Origin: Phycisphaerales bacterium
GTDB lineage: Bacteria; Planctomycetota; Phycisphaerae; Phycisphaerales; JAGLTS01
Assembly: GCA_023135165.1 (NCBI GenBank)
Contig: JAGLTS010000006.1
Location: 1 to 34,392 of the forward strand
Direction of reading: 5' to 3'
DNA length: 34,392 nucleotides
Part shown: in pieces, positions 15,657 through 23,511 of the stretch
How positions within the stretch are numbered: the first letter of the stretch is position 1
Layout: each line of letters starts with the position of its first letter
The notes under the pieces: model-generated
Told to the model about the DNA's origin: nothing
Databases searched by the model: none
The model's input: the letters and a program-made list of their open reading frames with translations, nothing else
Position numbers and translations under genes: made by a program

Positions 15657-17011
15657 GATCTCCGCGTGCTCGCTTCGTTGGCCTTCCTGGTCAGCAGGCG
15701 GCCGGCTTCCTCCGCGACTTCGACGAGTGCTCGAACGGACGCATCAAACGGCGCGGTTTCGCGGATCGGCTGCTGAAGAAACTGATTGAGGCGAGGCTGA
15801 ATGTCGATCGCCGCGTCGGTCTCCGCGCTGGAACCCCGTGAATACGCACCGATCTGGACGAGTTCCTCGATTTCCTCGAAGGCTGCGGCGAGCCGAATGA
15901 GCCGATTCCTCGCTGCCACGTGTTCAGGCGAGCAGACTTCGCCCGCGACACGGCTGATCGAACGAAGGATGTCCACCGCGGGAAAATGACCTCGGTCGGC
16001 GAGCCTGCGCGAGAGGATGACATGCCCATCCAGGATGCCGCGCGCCGCATCGGAGACCGGCTCGGTCAGGTCGTCACCTTCAACGAGGATCGTGTAGATA
16101 CCCGTGATGCTGCCGCCATCCTCGACGGCGCCAGCCCGTTCGAGCAGCAGCGGCAGCGCCGCGAAGACGCTCGGCGTGTAACCCTTCGTCGCAGGCGGCT
16201 CGCCGACGGAGAGACCGATCTGACGTTGCGCCTGCGCGAATCGCGTCACCGAATCCATCATGAAGAGCACGTCAGCGCCCTGCCTGCGGAAGTACTCCGC
16301 AGCGCTGCACGCGGCGAGCGCAGCACGGATACGCAGCAGTGGTGACTCATCACCCGTCGCCACGACGACGACGCAGCGTGCAAGCCCTTCAGGACCGAGT
16401 GTTTTCTCGACGAAGTCGCGTACTTCACGACCACGTTCGCCGATGAGCGCGATCACACTCACATCCGCAGCGGTCCCTCGCGCGATGGAGCCTAAGAGGA
16501 TCGACTTGCCGATTCCAGGACCAGCGAAGATCCCCAGGCGTTGGCCCTTGCCGACCGTGACCATCGCGTCGATTGAGCGCACACCCGTCGCGAGCGAGTC
16601 GGTGATGAGCCTGCGGCGCAGCGGCGCGATCGGTTCAGGCGTCAGCGGCTGAACAACCGTCTCGGTGATGGCAGGCCCGCCGTCGATCGGTTGCATCATC
16701 CCGTTGACGACTCGGCCGAGCAGGCGTCGTCCGACGCGCACGGTTTGTGCGGTTTGCTCGCCGACGGCCACATCGCCTTCACGGATGCCGACGGTCGATG
16801 TCAGCGTCATGACGATCGTTCTGCCCTGGTCGAACCCGACGACCTCAGCCTGCGTCGGGCCGGCGCCTGTCTCGATGCGGACGGTCGCCCCGATGGGGAG
16901 CGGCATGTCGGCGATGAGGACGGTCAGCCCGCGCACGGTCTCGACCCGGCCTGTGACTTCCAGGGGTTGGACAAAAGGGAGCGTGTCGAGTTCTCGCGCG
17001 AGCACCGTCAT
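15653..17011 (-). CDS. fliI: Flagellum-specific ATPase FliI
   Basis: A 452-residue ATPase that powers type III export at the base of the flagellum. Walker A is GPGIGKS (164-170), Walker B is VLFMMDS with Asp253, and the long conserved segment SVTRFAQAQRQIGLSVGEPPATKGYTPS follows, with ERAG and GSITGIYTILVEGDD. The N-terminal beta-barrel (1-90) and C-terminal helical part (EIEELVQIGAYSRGSS) complete the F1-beta-like architecture. Length is normal. ATG at 17011 overlaps the fliH stop (ATGA), so stoichiometric translation with its regulator FliH is likely. Confidence 0.98.
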   Translation of the reverse strand: MTVLARELDTLPFVQPLEVTGRVETVRGLTVLIADMPLPIGATVRIETGAGPTQAEVVGFDQGRTIVMTLTSTVGIREGDVAVGEQTAQTVRVGRRLLGRVVNGMMQPIDGGPAITETVVQPLTPEPIAPLRRRLITDSLATGVRSIDAMVTVGKGQRLGIFAGPGIGKSILLGSIARGTAADVSVIALIGERGREVRDFVEKTLGPEGLARCVVVVATGDESPLLRIRAALAACSAAEYFRRQGADVLFMMDSVTRFAQAQRQIGLSVGEPPATKGYTPSVFAALPLLLERAGAVEDGGSITGIYTILVEGDDLTEPVSDAARGILDGHVILSRRLADRGHFPAVDILRSISRVAGEVCSPEHVAARNRLIRLAAAFEEIEELVQIGAYSRGSSAETDAAIDIQPRLNQFLQQPIRETAPFDASVRALVEVAEEAGRLLTRKANEASTRRS

Positions 17012-17787
17012 GACGCACCATGTCCCGCATCACTCGGCGACGGATCGTCGGGCGCACGGGTGGAATCAGGCGTGTCGCCATCGCCATCCTCAGCCTGCGG
17101 ATGCAGCGCGTTCACCAGGCGACGGATCTGCGTGTCGATCGTGGCGTCGATCATTCCCTTGCCGTACGCGACGATGCATCCCCCGGATGTGATCGACGAA
17201 TCAGCGGTGATCGAAGCGTGACGCGACGCGGTGAAGCGCTCGGCGAGCTGCGGAAGCGCCTGCTCCAGCCGATCGACATCCGTGGGATTGACCGTGATGC
17301 GCAGTTCGCTCGGCTGGGTGATGAGAGCGATCGCTTTGACAGCCTGCTCGACGATAGTCTCCGGGGCTTGCGCCGCAGCGGCGACGGTGACGCGCCGGGC
17401 GATGGCCAGCGCGAGTCGAAGCACATCCTCGCGCGCCTGGCGGAGTATCTGATCGCGATCCTCTTCAAGGTGAGCGAGCGCCTTGCTCCACTGGTCGAGC
17501 AACATGAGCAGGTCGCCGTGAAGCTCCTCCCGTGCCTCGGTCCGCCCCTGTTCAAGCCCAGCTTGGTATCCGGCTTCGTATCCGGCGACTTTTCCCTCGG
17601 CGAAACCGCGCTCCGCCGCTCCCTCCGTGAGCCGGCGCGCTTCATCCGCACCTTTGCGGATGACAGCTTCCGCTCGCTGTTTCGCCTCGGCATGAATCAC
17701 ATCCGCCTGCTTGCGCAGATCACCCAGATCCAGCACGATTGCGGATCGGAACTTCGGCTCGGCTTGGGTGTGCTTGATGATCGGCAT
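17008..17787 (-). CDS. fliH: Flagellar assembly protein FliH
   Basis: A 259-residue protein with the FliH plan. A basic N-terminus leads to a long helix with glycine-spaced repeats (EGAAERGFAEGKVAGYEAGYQAGLEQGR, quoted in part: GYEAGYQAGLEQGR), then a charged helix, then a C-terminal domain like the F-type delta subunit (ALAIARRVTVAAAA, LRITVNPTDVDRLEQ, GGCIVAYGKGMIDATIDTQI). FliH binds and restrains FliI and links it to the C-ring. The Asp/Pro-rich tail is variable. I chose the ATG at 17787; a TTG three codons earlier is in frame but neither has a clear ribosome site. It starts 13 bases after the fliG stop. Confidence 0.93.
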   Translation of the reverse strand: MPIIKHTQAEPKFRSAIVLDLGDLRKQADVIHAEAKQRAEAVIRKGADEARRLTEGAAERGFAEGKVAGYEAGYQAGLEQGRTEAREELHGDLLMLLDQWSKALAHLEEDRDQILRQAREDVLRLALAIARRVTVAAAAQAPETIVEQAVKAIALITQPSELRITVNPTDVDRLEQALPQLAERFTASRHASITADSSITSGGCIVAYGKGMIDATIDTQIRRLVNALHPQAEDGDGDTPDSTRAPDDPSPSDAGHGAS

Positions 17788-17800
17788 CGAAACCAACGGA

Positions 17801-18841
17801 TCAGACGATCAGGTCCTTCTCGCCCCGGCCTGTGATAATCAGTTCGCCCGCATCCTCGAGACGGCGCACGATGTCCACGATGCGCTGCTGCGCCGATTCG
17901 ACATCCGACACACGGACGGGCCCCATGTATTCCATGTCCTCCTTGATGAGCTGCGAGGCTCGGCTCGACATGTTGTCGAAGATCTTGTCCCGCAACTCCT
18001 CCGACGCGGTCTTGAGCGCCAGGCCCAACTCATCGTTGTCCACTTCCTTAAGCACGGACTGGATGCCCTTGTCATCCACGAGCAGGATGTCCTCGAAGAC
18101 GAACATGAGTCTGCGAATCTGCTCGACGAGATCCGGGTCTTCCGCTTCGAGGCCCTCCATGATGGCCTTCTCCGTCGAGCGGTCGGCGGTGTTGAGGATC
18201 TCCGCCACGGTGGGGACGCCGCCCGCCCGCTCCATCGACTGGAGGAGCATGTTCGACAGGCGCGACTCCAGCCCCTTCTCAACCTCTTTGATCACCTCCG
18301 GGTTTGTCCGCTCCATGTTGGCGATGCGCTTGATGACCTCGATCTGCTTTTGCAGCGGCAAACCCATGATGATCTCGGATGACTTGTGATGCGGAAGGTG
18401 ACAGACGATCAGCGCGATCGTTTGTGGGTGCTCCTCCTGGATGAAAGTCATCAGGCTCTCGCTCTCAGCCTTCTGGAGAAACGCAAACGGCGTGCGCTGC
18501 ACCTGTGTCTGGATCTGCGAGAGGATTCGATCAGCGATCTTCGGGTCCATCGCCTCCTTGAGCAAGACCTGCGCGTAGTCGAGCCCGCCTTCCTTTATGT
18601 ACTGGCTCGCCATAGCGGTGCCGTAGAACTCATCCATCACGTGCCGGCGATGTTCGGCGGGAACCTGTCCCAACGACGCCAGCTCTCGCGTGACTTCCTC
18701 GACGTGTGCCTCATCCATGCTGGACAGAAGTTTGCTACCCACCTCCGGTTCGAGCGAAAGCAGCAAGATGGCTGCCTTGGCTGTGCCGGAGAGATCCGTC
18801 GGATCTTCGGGAAGTTTGGGGTTGATCTGCTGTCTGGCCAT
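17801..18841 (-). CDS. fliG: Flagellar motor switch protein FliG
   Basis: A 346-residue C-ring protein that transmits stator force to rotation. The N-terminal domain has TAKAAILLLSLEPEVGSKLLSSM. The middle has the EHPQTIALIVCHLPHHKSSEII armadillo segment (PQTIAL..CHLP). The C-terminal torque helix has FVFEDILLVDDKGIQSVLKEVDNDELGLALK, with the charged residues that face the stator. The linker GGVPTVAEILN is present. Length matches the family (about 335-345). It follows fliF by 18 bases and precedes fliH by 13, so the MS-ring/C-ring genes are kept together. Confidence 0.98.
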   Translation of the reverse strand: MARQQINPKLPEDPTDLSGTAKAAILLLSLEPEVGSKLLSSMDEAHVEEVTRELASLGQVPAEHRRHVMDEFYGTAMASQYIKEGGLDYAQVLLKEAMDPKIADRILSQIQTQVQRTPFAFLQKAESESLMTFIQEEHPQTIALIVCHLPHHKSSEIIMGLPLQKQIEVIKRIANMERTNPEVIKEVEKGLESRLSNMLLQSMERAGGVPTVAEILNTADRSTEKAIMEGLEAEDPDLVEQIRRLMFVFEDILLVDDKGIQSVLKEVDNDELGLALKTASEELRDKIFDNMSSRASQLIKEDMEYMGPVRVSDVESAQQRIVDIVRRLEDAGELIITGRGEKDLIV

Positions 18842-18859
18842 GTCGGTTCACCGCCGTGA

Positions 18860-20542
18860 CTACTCGTTGCCCTGCATCCACCGACTGATGATCGCCGCCG
18901 CCGCCTGCGGCTGCTCCTTCACCATCTCGGTCACTTCATCGAGGATCTTGTGCTCGCGAACTTCATCGTCATCCAGTTCCATACCCGCCAGCGCGGGCGA
19001 CTCTTCATCCGCCTCGCCGACCGTTTCGTCGGGGATCCGAAGCGACGGCGGGATGCCGATGAGTTCCTCAGCCGTGGGAAGCTCACCGGGCTTGCTCGCC
19101 TTGCGGACCATCATGAACATGAACGCGAGCGAGAGGACTGCGAGCGAACCGAGCGCGATGTTCTTCACAAGGCCTGATGCCAGCAGTCCACCCATCGACC
19201 CGGCTTGGCCTTCAGCGAAGTCGCCGCCGCCAAGCACGGCGCCCGCCGACGCGGCTGACACGGGGATCATGTAGACGTACACATCACTGGCCGGTGCGAT
19301 CGAATCATCGCCGATCACCGCCTGGTTCCGGGCGACGCTACGGATCGCCTCGATCTCCTGTGCTTGCGTCGCTCCGAGCTGCGTGTCATCGGGAGACGAG
19401 GCTTCTTCAGGCTGTCCTTCCATGTACACATCGACGAACCACGAGCGAGGCACGCCGATGGCGACGTTGAGCTGCGTCGGCTTGCCCGCGGGCTTGAAGA
19501 CATGCGTCACCTCGCTGCCCACCTCGGTGTCGAAGACGGTGCGCTTCGTTTCGTCGGCGCTGGTCTCGCCGGACGGCCCGGCGCCACCGCCAAGGTTCAA
19601 GCCGACGTTCGGGTTCACACCCGCCTCGCCGCCGCGCGCTGCGCTTCGTTGCGTACTGCTTGTCTTCTCTTCCTCCGTAACCATCCCCACCGATCCCTTG
19701 CCTTCGGGCAGGTACGTCTTGGTGCTCGTCTCCTCCGGGTTGTTGTTGATGACAGCCGTGACCGAGATGCGGATGCCCGGGATATAGCCGAAGAACTGCG
19801 TGAGCTTCTCATGCATGTTCCGCTCATGCTTGATCTGCTCTTCGAGGTAGTCGCTGGCGGATGCGACATCATCACCGCGGACGATGAACCTCTTGTGGGT
19901 CATGCCGTCGATGATCCGCACGTTCTCGATATCAAGCCCGGCGATCGAGCCTGCAACGGTGGATGCGACGGCATTGGCGAACCGCTGGCTGACGGCGCCG
20001 CTCCCCTGCATGAAGAGCGTCACCGACGCCGTCGCCTTGACATGTGCGCGTCCGATTCCCTGCGAGTGCGGCAGGTCGATCATGACTCTCGCATCACGCA
20101 CGCCGGACATCTGCCCGATCGTGTATTCGAGGGCGTGTTGCTTGAATCCGAGCAGGATCGCGTCGTTCTGGCTCTTGGCGTTCCAGGGGCTGAGCATCTC
20201 GACGAGCGACTCGAACGTCGTCGACGCATCCTTGGGCAGCGCGCCCGCTTGGCCGAGCTGCGCGTAGACCGCAGCCCGCCGTTGCGGCTGAACGTGTGGC
20301 ACGCCGTCAACGAGGGTGTACTCGACGCCGACACCGTCCATCGCGCGCGCCGCCGCCGTCTGCTCCGCATCCGACACGCCCTGCAACACCGGGACGAGCT
20401 TCGGCACGGCTGCGTACTGGCTGACGAGGAACAGCGCCATGAGCATCACCACCATCAGGCTGCCGACGAGCAGCTTCTGTGTGGCAGTCATCCCACCAAG
20501 GTAGCGCTGGATCTGTTTTAGCGTCTGTCGTAGAACGTCCAC
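18860..20542 (-). CDS. fliF: Flagellar MS-ring protein FliF
   Basis: A 560-residue protein with two membrane helices (LLVGSLMVVMLMALFLVSQYA near the N-terminus and LGSLAVLSLAFMFMMVR near residue 465) that builds the MS ring in the inner membrane. The periplasmic ring-building motifs are present: LVPVLQGVSDAEQTAAARAMDGVGVEY, ARVMIDLPHSQGIGR, and VASTVAGSIAGLDIENVRIIDG. A cytoplasmic tail (EEVTEMVKEQPQAAAAIISRWMQ type) binds FliG. I prefer the GTG at 20542, because GGAGG lies eight bases upstream; the in-frame ATG at 20557 has no ribosome site and itself contains that GGAGG. The 70-base gap to fliE holds no gene. Confidence 0.95.
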   Translation of the reverse strand: MDVLRQTLKQIQRYLGGMTATQKLLVGSLMVVMLMALFLVSQYAAVPKLVPVLQGVSDAEQTAAARAMDGVGVEYTLVDGVPHVQPQRRAAVYAQLGQAGALPKDASTTFESLVEMLSPWNAKSQNDAILLGFKQHALEYTIGQMSGVRDARVMIDLPHSQGIGRAHVKATASVTLFMQGSGAVSQRFANAVASTVAGSIAGLDIENVRIIDGMTHKRFIVRGDDVASASDYLEEQIKHERNMHEKLTQFFGYIPGIRISVTAVINNNPEETSTKTYLPEGKGSVGMVTEEEKTSSTQRSAARGGEAGVNPNVGLNLGGGAGPSGETSADETKRTVFDTEVGSEVTHVFKPAGKPTQLNVAIGVPRSWFVDVYMEGQPEEASSPDDTQLGATQAQEIEAIRSVARNQAVIGDDSIAPASDVYVYMIPVSAASAGAVLGGGDFAEGQAGSMGGLLASGLVKNIALGSLAVLSLAFMFMMVRKASKPGELPTAEELIGIPPSLRIPDETVGEADEESPALAGMELDDDEVREHKILDEVTEMVKEQPQAAAAIISRWMQGNE

Positions 20543-20627
20543 CGATCCGGCCTCCATGCCATCGGGAACGGGCTTGGGAACTCAGGCGAGTGGGGCGAAT
20601 CCTCCGCCCATCACCATCACGGGCGCA

Positions 20628-20963
20628 TCATACCCGAATCTGCTTCAGTTCGTCGTATGCCTGCATCACCTTGTTTCGAACCTGGAGCAACATGCGGAAC
20701 GTCGTGTCCGCCTTCTCGATGTTCGTCATCACCGCCTCAATGTCATCGCGCTTGCCGGCGAGAAGATCCTCAATCCCCTTCTCCGCGTCACTCTGGAGTC
20801 TGTTGACCTCCTGGAGATTCTCCATGAGGAAGTCCTTGAACCCAGGCTGATCGGGATCGACACCCGGCGCGCCCTCCATCCGTCCCGGATGCCCGATGGA
20901 CCGCGCACCCCCCACTCCTCCCGCGCCTCCGGGCTGCCCGATGATTCCAACTGGATCAGACAT
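20628..20963 (-). CDS. fliE: Flagellar hook-basal body protein FliE
   Basis: A 111-residue protein that joins the MS ring to the proximal rod. After a Gly/Pro-rich N-terminus (VGIIGQPGGAGGVGGARS) comes the conserved helical part: FKDFLMENLQEVNRLQSDAE, then the strongly conserved C-terminal block with TFRMLLQVRNKVMQAYDELKQIRV. Length is normal. GGAG stands seven bases before the ATG. It is 26 bases after flgC, in the standard flgB-flgC-fliE order, and is the last rod gene before fliF. Confidence 0.95.
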   Translation of the reverse strand: MSDPVGIIGQPGGAGGVGGARSIGHPGRMEGAPGVDPDQPGFKDFLMENLQEVNRLQSDAEKGIEDLLAGKRDDIEAVMTNIEKADTTFRMLLQVRNKVMQAYDELKQIRV

Positions 20964-20989
20964 CTGTCATCTCCACAAACCGTCTTGCA

Positions 20990-21388
20990 TCACGCGATGA
21001 TGCGGAGCGCCGAAGTCATCATCGACTTGGTGGCCTCGACCGCTGTGATATTTGCCTCATATGCCCGACTCGCCTCAAGCGCGTTGACCTGCTCCGTGAT
21101 GGGGTCCACATTCGGGTAGAACACGTAGCCTCGCTCGTCGGCGAACGGCGAACCCGGCTCGTACTTCGGCCTCAGTGGCGACTGGTCGAGGCGGATCTCA
21201 CGCACGTGTGCGCCCTGGCCTCCTCGGCCGTCCCCCGCCTCCAGGATCGCTATTCGGCGACGGAAGGGGTCGTACTCGCCCTTGGCGTTGAGAATCGCAT
21301 CCTTCCCAGCGATGTTGGCGGAATTGACCGTCAGCCGCGTGCGCTGGGCGATGAGCGCTGAGGTCGAGATGTCAAGCATTCCGAACAT
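20990..21388 (-). CDS. flgC: Flagellar proximal rod protein FlgC
   Basis: A 132-residue rod subunit. The N-terminal rod signature is ISTSALIAQRTRLTVNSANIAG, slightly divergent from the usual NIAN-T pattern. The middle has YDPFRRRIAILEAG. The C-terminus VFYPNVDPITEQVNALEASRAYEANITAVEATKSMM is diagnostic for FlgC (P-N-V-D-P-x-x-E-x-V, A-S-R-x-Y-E-A-N). It assembles in the periplasm on FliE and FlgB. The ATG at 21388 has a weak GAGAGG upstream. It lies 38 bases after flgB. Confidence 0.97.
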   Translation of the reverse strand: MFGMLDISTSALIAQRTRLTVNSANIAGKDAILNAKGEYDPFRRRIAILEAGDGRGGQGAHVREIRLDQSPLRPKYEPGSPFADERGYVFYPNVDPITEQVNALEASRAYEANITAVEATKSMMTSALRIIA

Positions 21389-21426
21389 GGGTCAGTCGCC
21401 GCCTCTCATTGCGCCTGTGCGCATCG

Positions 21427-21855
21427 CTACACCCGCTCCCGAATGGCGGTGTTGATGAGGGACATCCGATTGCGGAACAGAGTCGTCGCCGCGCGGAACA
21501 TCAGGGCGTTCTCCGCCAGGTTCTGCATCGTCCGCTCCAAGCTGCGGTTGTTGCGGTCGTGGAACAGGATGTTGCCGCTCGCGGTGCGCGGCTTGAGCGT
21601 CGTCTGCTTGCCGAACTGGATCTCACGCGTATCCGTCATATCGAGTGGGCCGTTGACCGCTCCTGTCTCTCGCCTGGCGTCGATCGCCTGCCCCAGCGCA
21701 TCCTGAAACGATGTGGGCGACACATCCATAGGCTGGAAGTTCGGCGTGGAGAGGTTGGCGATGTTGTGCAGGATGAGGCGGTGCCGACTGCCTGTGAACT
21801 TGAGCGTTTGCTCAATCACGGGCAGCGAGCCGGCATCGGTGACACCCTGAATCAT
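21427..21855 (-). CDS. flgB: Flagellar proximal rod protein FlgB
   Basis: A 142-residue rod subunit and the first structural gene of the block. The N-terminal signature reads LKFTGSRHRLILHNIANLSTPNFQP, the rod/hook pattern (N-I-A-N-x-x-T/S-P). The C-terminus RSLERTMQNLAENALMFRAATTLFRNRMSLINTAI matches FlgB (L-E-x-x-M..L-A-x-N-A-x-x-Y/F). GGAG stands nine bases before the ATG. The 156 bases upstream, between it and the regulator gene, hold a sigma-54 promoter candidate and a palindrome, so this is the likely head of the basal-body/hook transcript. Confidence 0.96.
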   Translation of the reverse strand: MIQGVTDAGSLPVIEQTLKFTGSRHRLILHNIANLSTPNFQPMDVSPTSFQDALGQAIDARRETGAVNGPLDMTDTREIQFGKQTTLKPRTASGNILFHDRNNRSLERTMQNLAENALMFRAATTLFRNRMSLINTAIRERV

Positions 21856-21872
21856 CTAAGAACACTCCAACG

Positions 21873-21885
21873 CGCAAAAGTTGCG
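21873..21885 (-). other. Short palindrome in the flgB leader
   Basis: CGCAA-AAG-TTGCG, five-base perfect arms with a three-base centre, 17 bases before the flgB ATG and downstream of the predicted start site. It could be an RNA stem near the ribosome site or an operator. Chance occurrence is possible. Confidence 0.3.
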
Positions 21886-21920
21886 TCTTGCAATGGGATT
21901 CGTGGTCCGCCAGTCGTGTG

Positions 21921-21937
21921 AGCAAACGGCGGGCCGG
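21921..21937 (-). promoter_or_regulatory. Candidate sigma-54 (-24/-12) promoter of flgB
   Basis: On the minus strand the sequence is CCGGCCCGCCGTTTGCT. Against the consensus YTGGCACGrNNNTTGCW it has the invariant GG and GC with exactly ten bases between, the TT before GC, and T after it; 11 of 14 defined positions match. The start would fall near 21910, giving a leader of about 55 bases. The gene directly upstream encodes a GAFTGA-bearing sigma-54 activator, which makes the match more credible. Confidence 0.65.
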
Positions 21938-21988
21938 TGGTTGATCGCCGATGGCGCCGCCGTGGCTGCGGGCGAAGCATGCGCATGA

Positions 21989-22005
21989 CGCGCAGGAACT
22001 GCGCG
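21989..22005. promoter_or_regulatory. 17-base palindrome, candidate enhancer site for the sigma-54 activator
   Basis: CGCGCAG-GAA-CTGCGCG, perfect seven-base arms around three bases, the same geometry as NtrC-type sites. Its centre is about 87 bases upstream of the predicted flgB start. A second palindrome, CATGCGCATG, abuts it at 21978-21987. The alternative is an RNA hairpin just after the regulator stop codon (22012); no T-run follows on the minus strand. Confidence 0.45.
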
Positions 22006-22011
22006 TTGTCG

Positions 22012-23511
22012 CTACAAATCTTGCGCGACGAGCTGCAACTGCTTCCACTTCTTCAGCTTGAGCCCGAGCGTACGGACGCCGATGCCCAGCGCCTCAGCCG
22101 TCTTCTGCCGATGGCCGTTGAAGCCGTGCAGTGCGGCGACGATGGCTTCGCGCTCCACCTCCTCGAGCCTCCGCAGCGATCCGATCGGGATGTGGATCTC
22201 CGGGATGATCGACTCGATCGCCTCATCCCCGTCGGTTGTGTGGGCGACTGTTTGCTCCACAAACCGGCTGATGGGGACAGCCGTCGGCGCATTGCCCGCA
22301 TGGATGCTCGCTGCATGACGAAGCCAAGGCTCGATCAGGTTCGGCCCGATCACCGGTCCATCGCTGAGCACATGCGCGCGTTCGCAGATGTTCTGAAGCT
22401 CGCGGACGTTGCCCGGCCAAGGGTAGCTCTGCAGGAGCGCCAGCGATGCAGGGTGCATCTCTTTGGGCTTCGTGCCATCCCTTGCGGCCACCAAGTCAAG
22501 GAAATGCGTCGCGAGGGCGGGGATGTCCGTGAGATGGTCGCGCAACGGCGGAACCGTGATGGGCAGGACGTTGAGGCGAAAGTACAGATCCTGACGGAAC
22601 CCGCCATCCCGAACGCACGCGAGCAGCTCGCGGTTCGTCGTGGCGATGGCGCGCACGTTAACCGACTGCGTCACGCTCGATCCGACGCGCTCGAAACTCG
22701 ACTCTTGAAGAACGCGCAGCAGCTTGGCTTGGAGGCTGAGCGGGATCTCGCTGACCTCGTCGAGCAGCAGCGTGCCGTTGTCCGCCAGTTCGAATCGGCC
22801 CTTGCGAAGTTGGTCAGCCCCGGTGAACGCGCCTCGCTCGTGACCGAAGAGTTCCGATTCGAGCAGGTTGGCGCTCAGTGCTGCACAGTTAACCGCGAGG
22901 TAGTGGTGTTTCTTCCGCAGGCTGATCTCATGGATGGCGCGCGCGACGACCTCCTTACCCGTCCCTGTTTCGCCGCACACCAGCACCGTGCCGTGCGACT
23001 GAGCCACCGCTCGGATCTCCTCGCACAGGCGCGCGATGGCATCGCTTGTCCCAACGAGCCGATCAAGTCCCCTTGTTTCTCCTCTCCGTCCCTGCGTGCG
23101 GTCCGAATCCGCGATTCGCGTGCGGAGTACAGCGTTCTCCCTCACGAGACCGGCGTGCCGAATCGCTCGCTTCATCGTGATGACCAACTCATCGCCTTCG
23201 AACGGCTTAGTGATGTAGTCGAACGCCCCGAGTTTCATCGCGGAGACCGCCGTGCCGACCGTTCCGTAGGCGGTCATCAGTACGACGGGGATCGTCTCAT
23301 CGACCTTGCGGATCTCCTGCAGGAGTCCCAGCCCATCGGTGCCAGGCATCTTCAGATCCGTGATGACCGCATCGGGATGGCGCTTTGCGAGAAGAGCGAG
23401 CGCAGCGTCGGCGTCGGCTGCGACGCTGACCGTCATCCCAGCGCGCTGCAGCGTCGTGCCGACGCTATCGCGCATGAACTCCTTGTCATCAACAACAAGA
23501 ACACGACTCAT
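22012..23511 (-). CDS. Sigma-54-dependent response regulator, NtrC/FlrC family
   Basis: A 499-residue activator. The receiver domain (1-120) has VVDDKEF, phosphoacceptor Asp52 in VITDLKMPG, VVLMTAYG and ITKPF. The AAA+ domain has Walker A VCGETGTGKE, the sigma-54 contact loop GAFTGA (in GHERGAFTGADQLRKGRFEL), Walker B NGTLLLDEVSEIPL and the arginine-finger region RQDLYFRLNVLPI. The C-terminus is a Fis-type helix-turn-helix (GHRQKTAEALGIGVRTLGLKLKKW). With the cognate kinase just upstream (four-base ATGA overlap) and flgB just downstream, it most likely activates flagellar genes in the manner of FlrC or FlgR. All catalytic and contact motifs are intact. Confidence 0.95.
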   Translation of the reverse strand: MSRVLVVDDKEFMRDSVGTTLQRAGMTVSVAADADAALALLAKRHPDAVITDLKMPGTDGLGLLQEIRKVDETIPVVLMTAYGTVGTAVSAMKLGAFDYITKPFEGDELVITMKRAIRHAGLVRENAVLRTRIADSDRTQGRRGETRGLDRLVGTSDAIARLCEEIRAVAQSHGTVLVCGETGTGKEVVARAIHEISLRKKHHYLAVNCAALSANLLESELFGHERGAFTGADQLRKGRFELADNGTLLLDEVSEIPLSLQAKLLRVLQESSFERVGSSVTQSVNVRAIATTNRELLACVRDGGFRQDLYFRLNVLPITVPPLRDHLTDIPALATHFLDLVAARDGTKPKEMHPASLALLQSYPWPGNVRELQNICERAHVLSDGPVIGPNLIEPWLRHAASIHAGNAPTAVPISRFVEQTVAHTTDGDEAIESIIPEIHIPIGSLRRLEEVEREAIVAALHGFNGHRQKTAEALGIGVRTLGLKLKKWKQLQLVAQDL

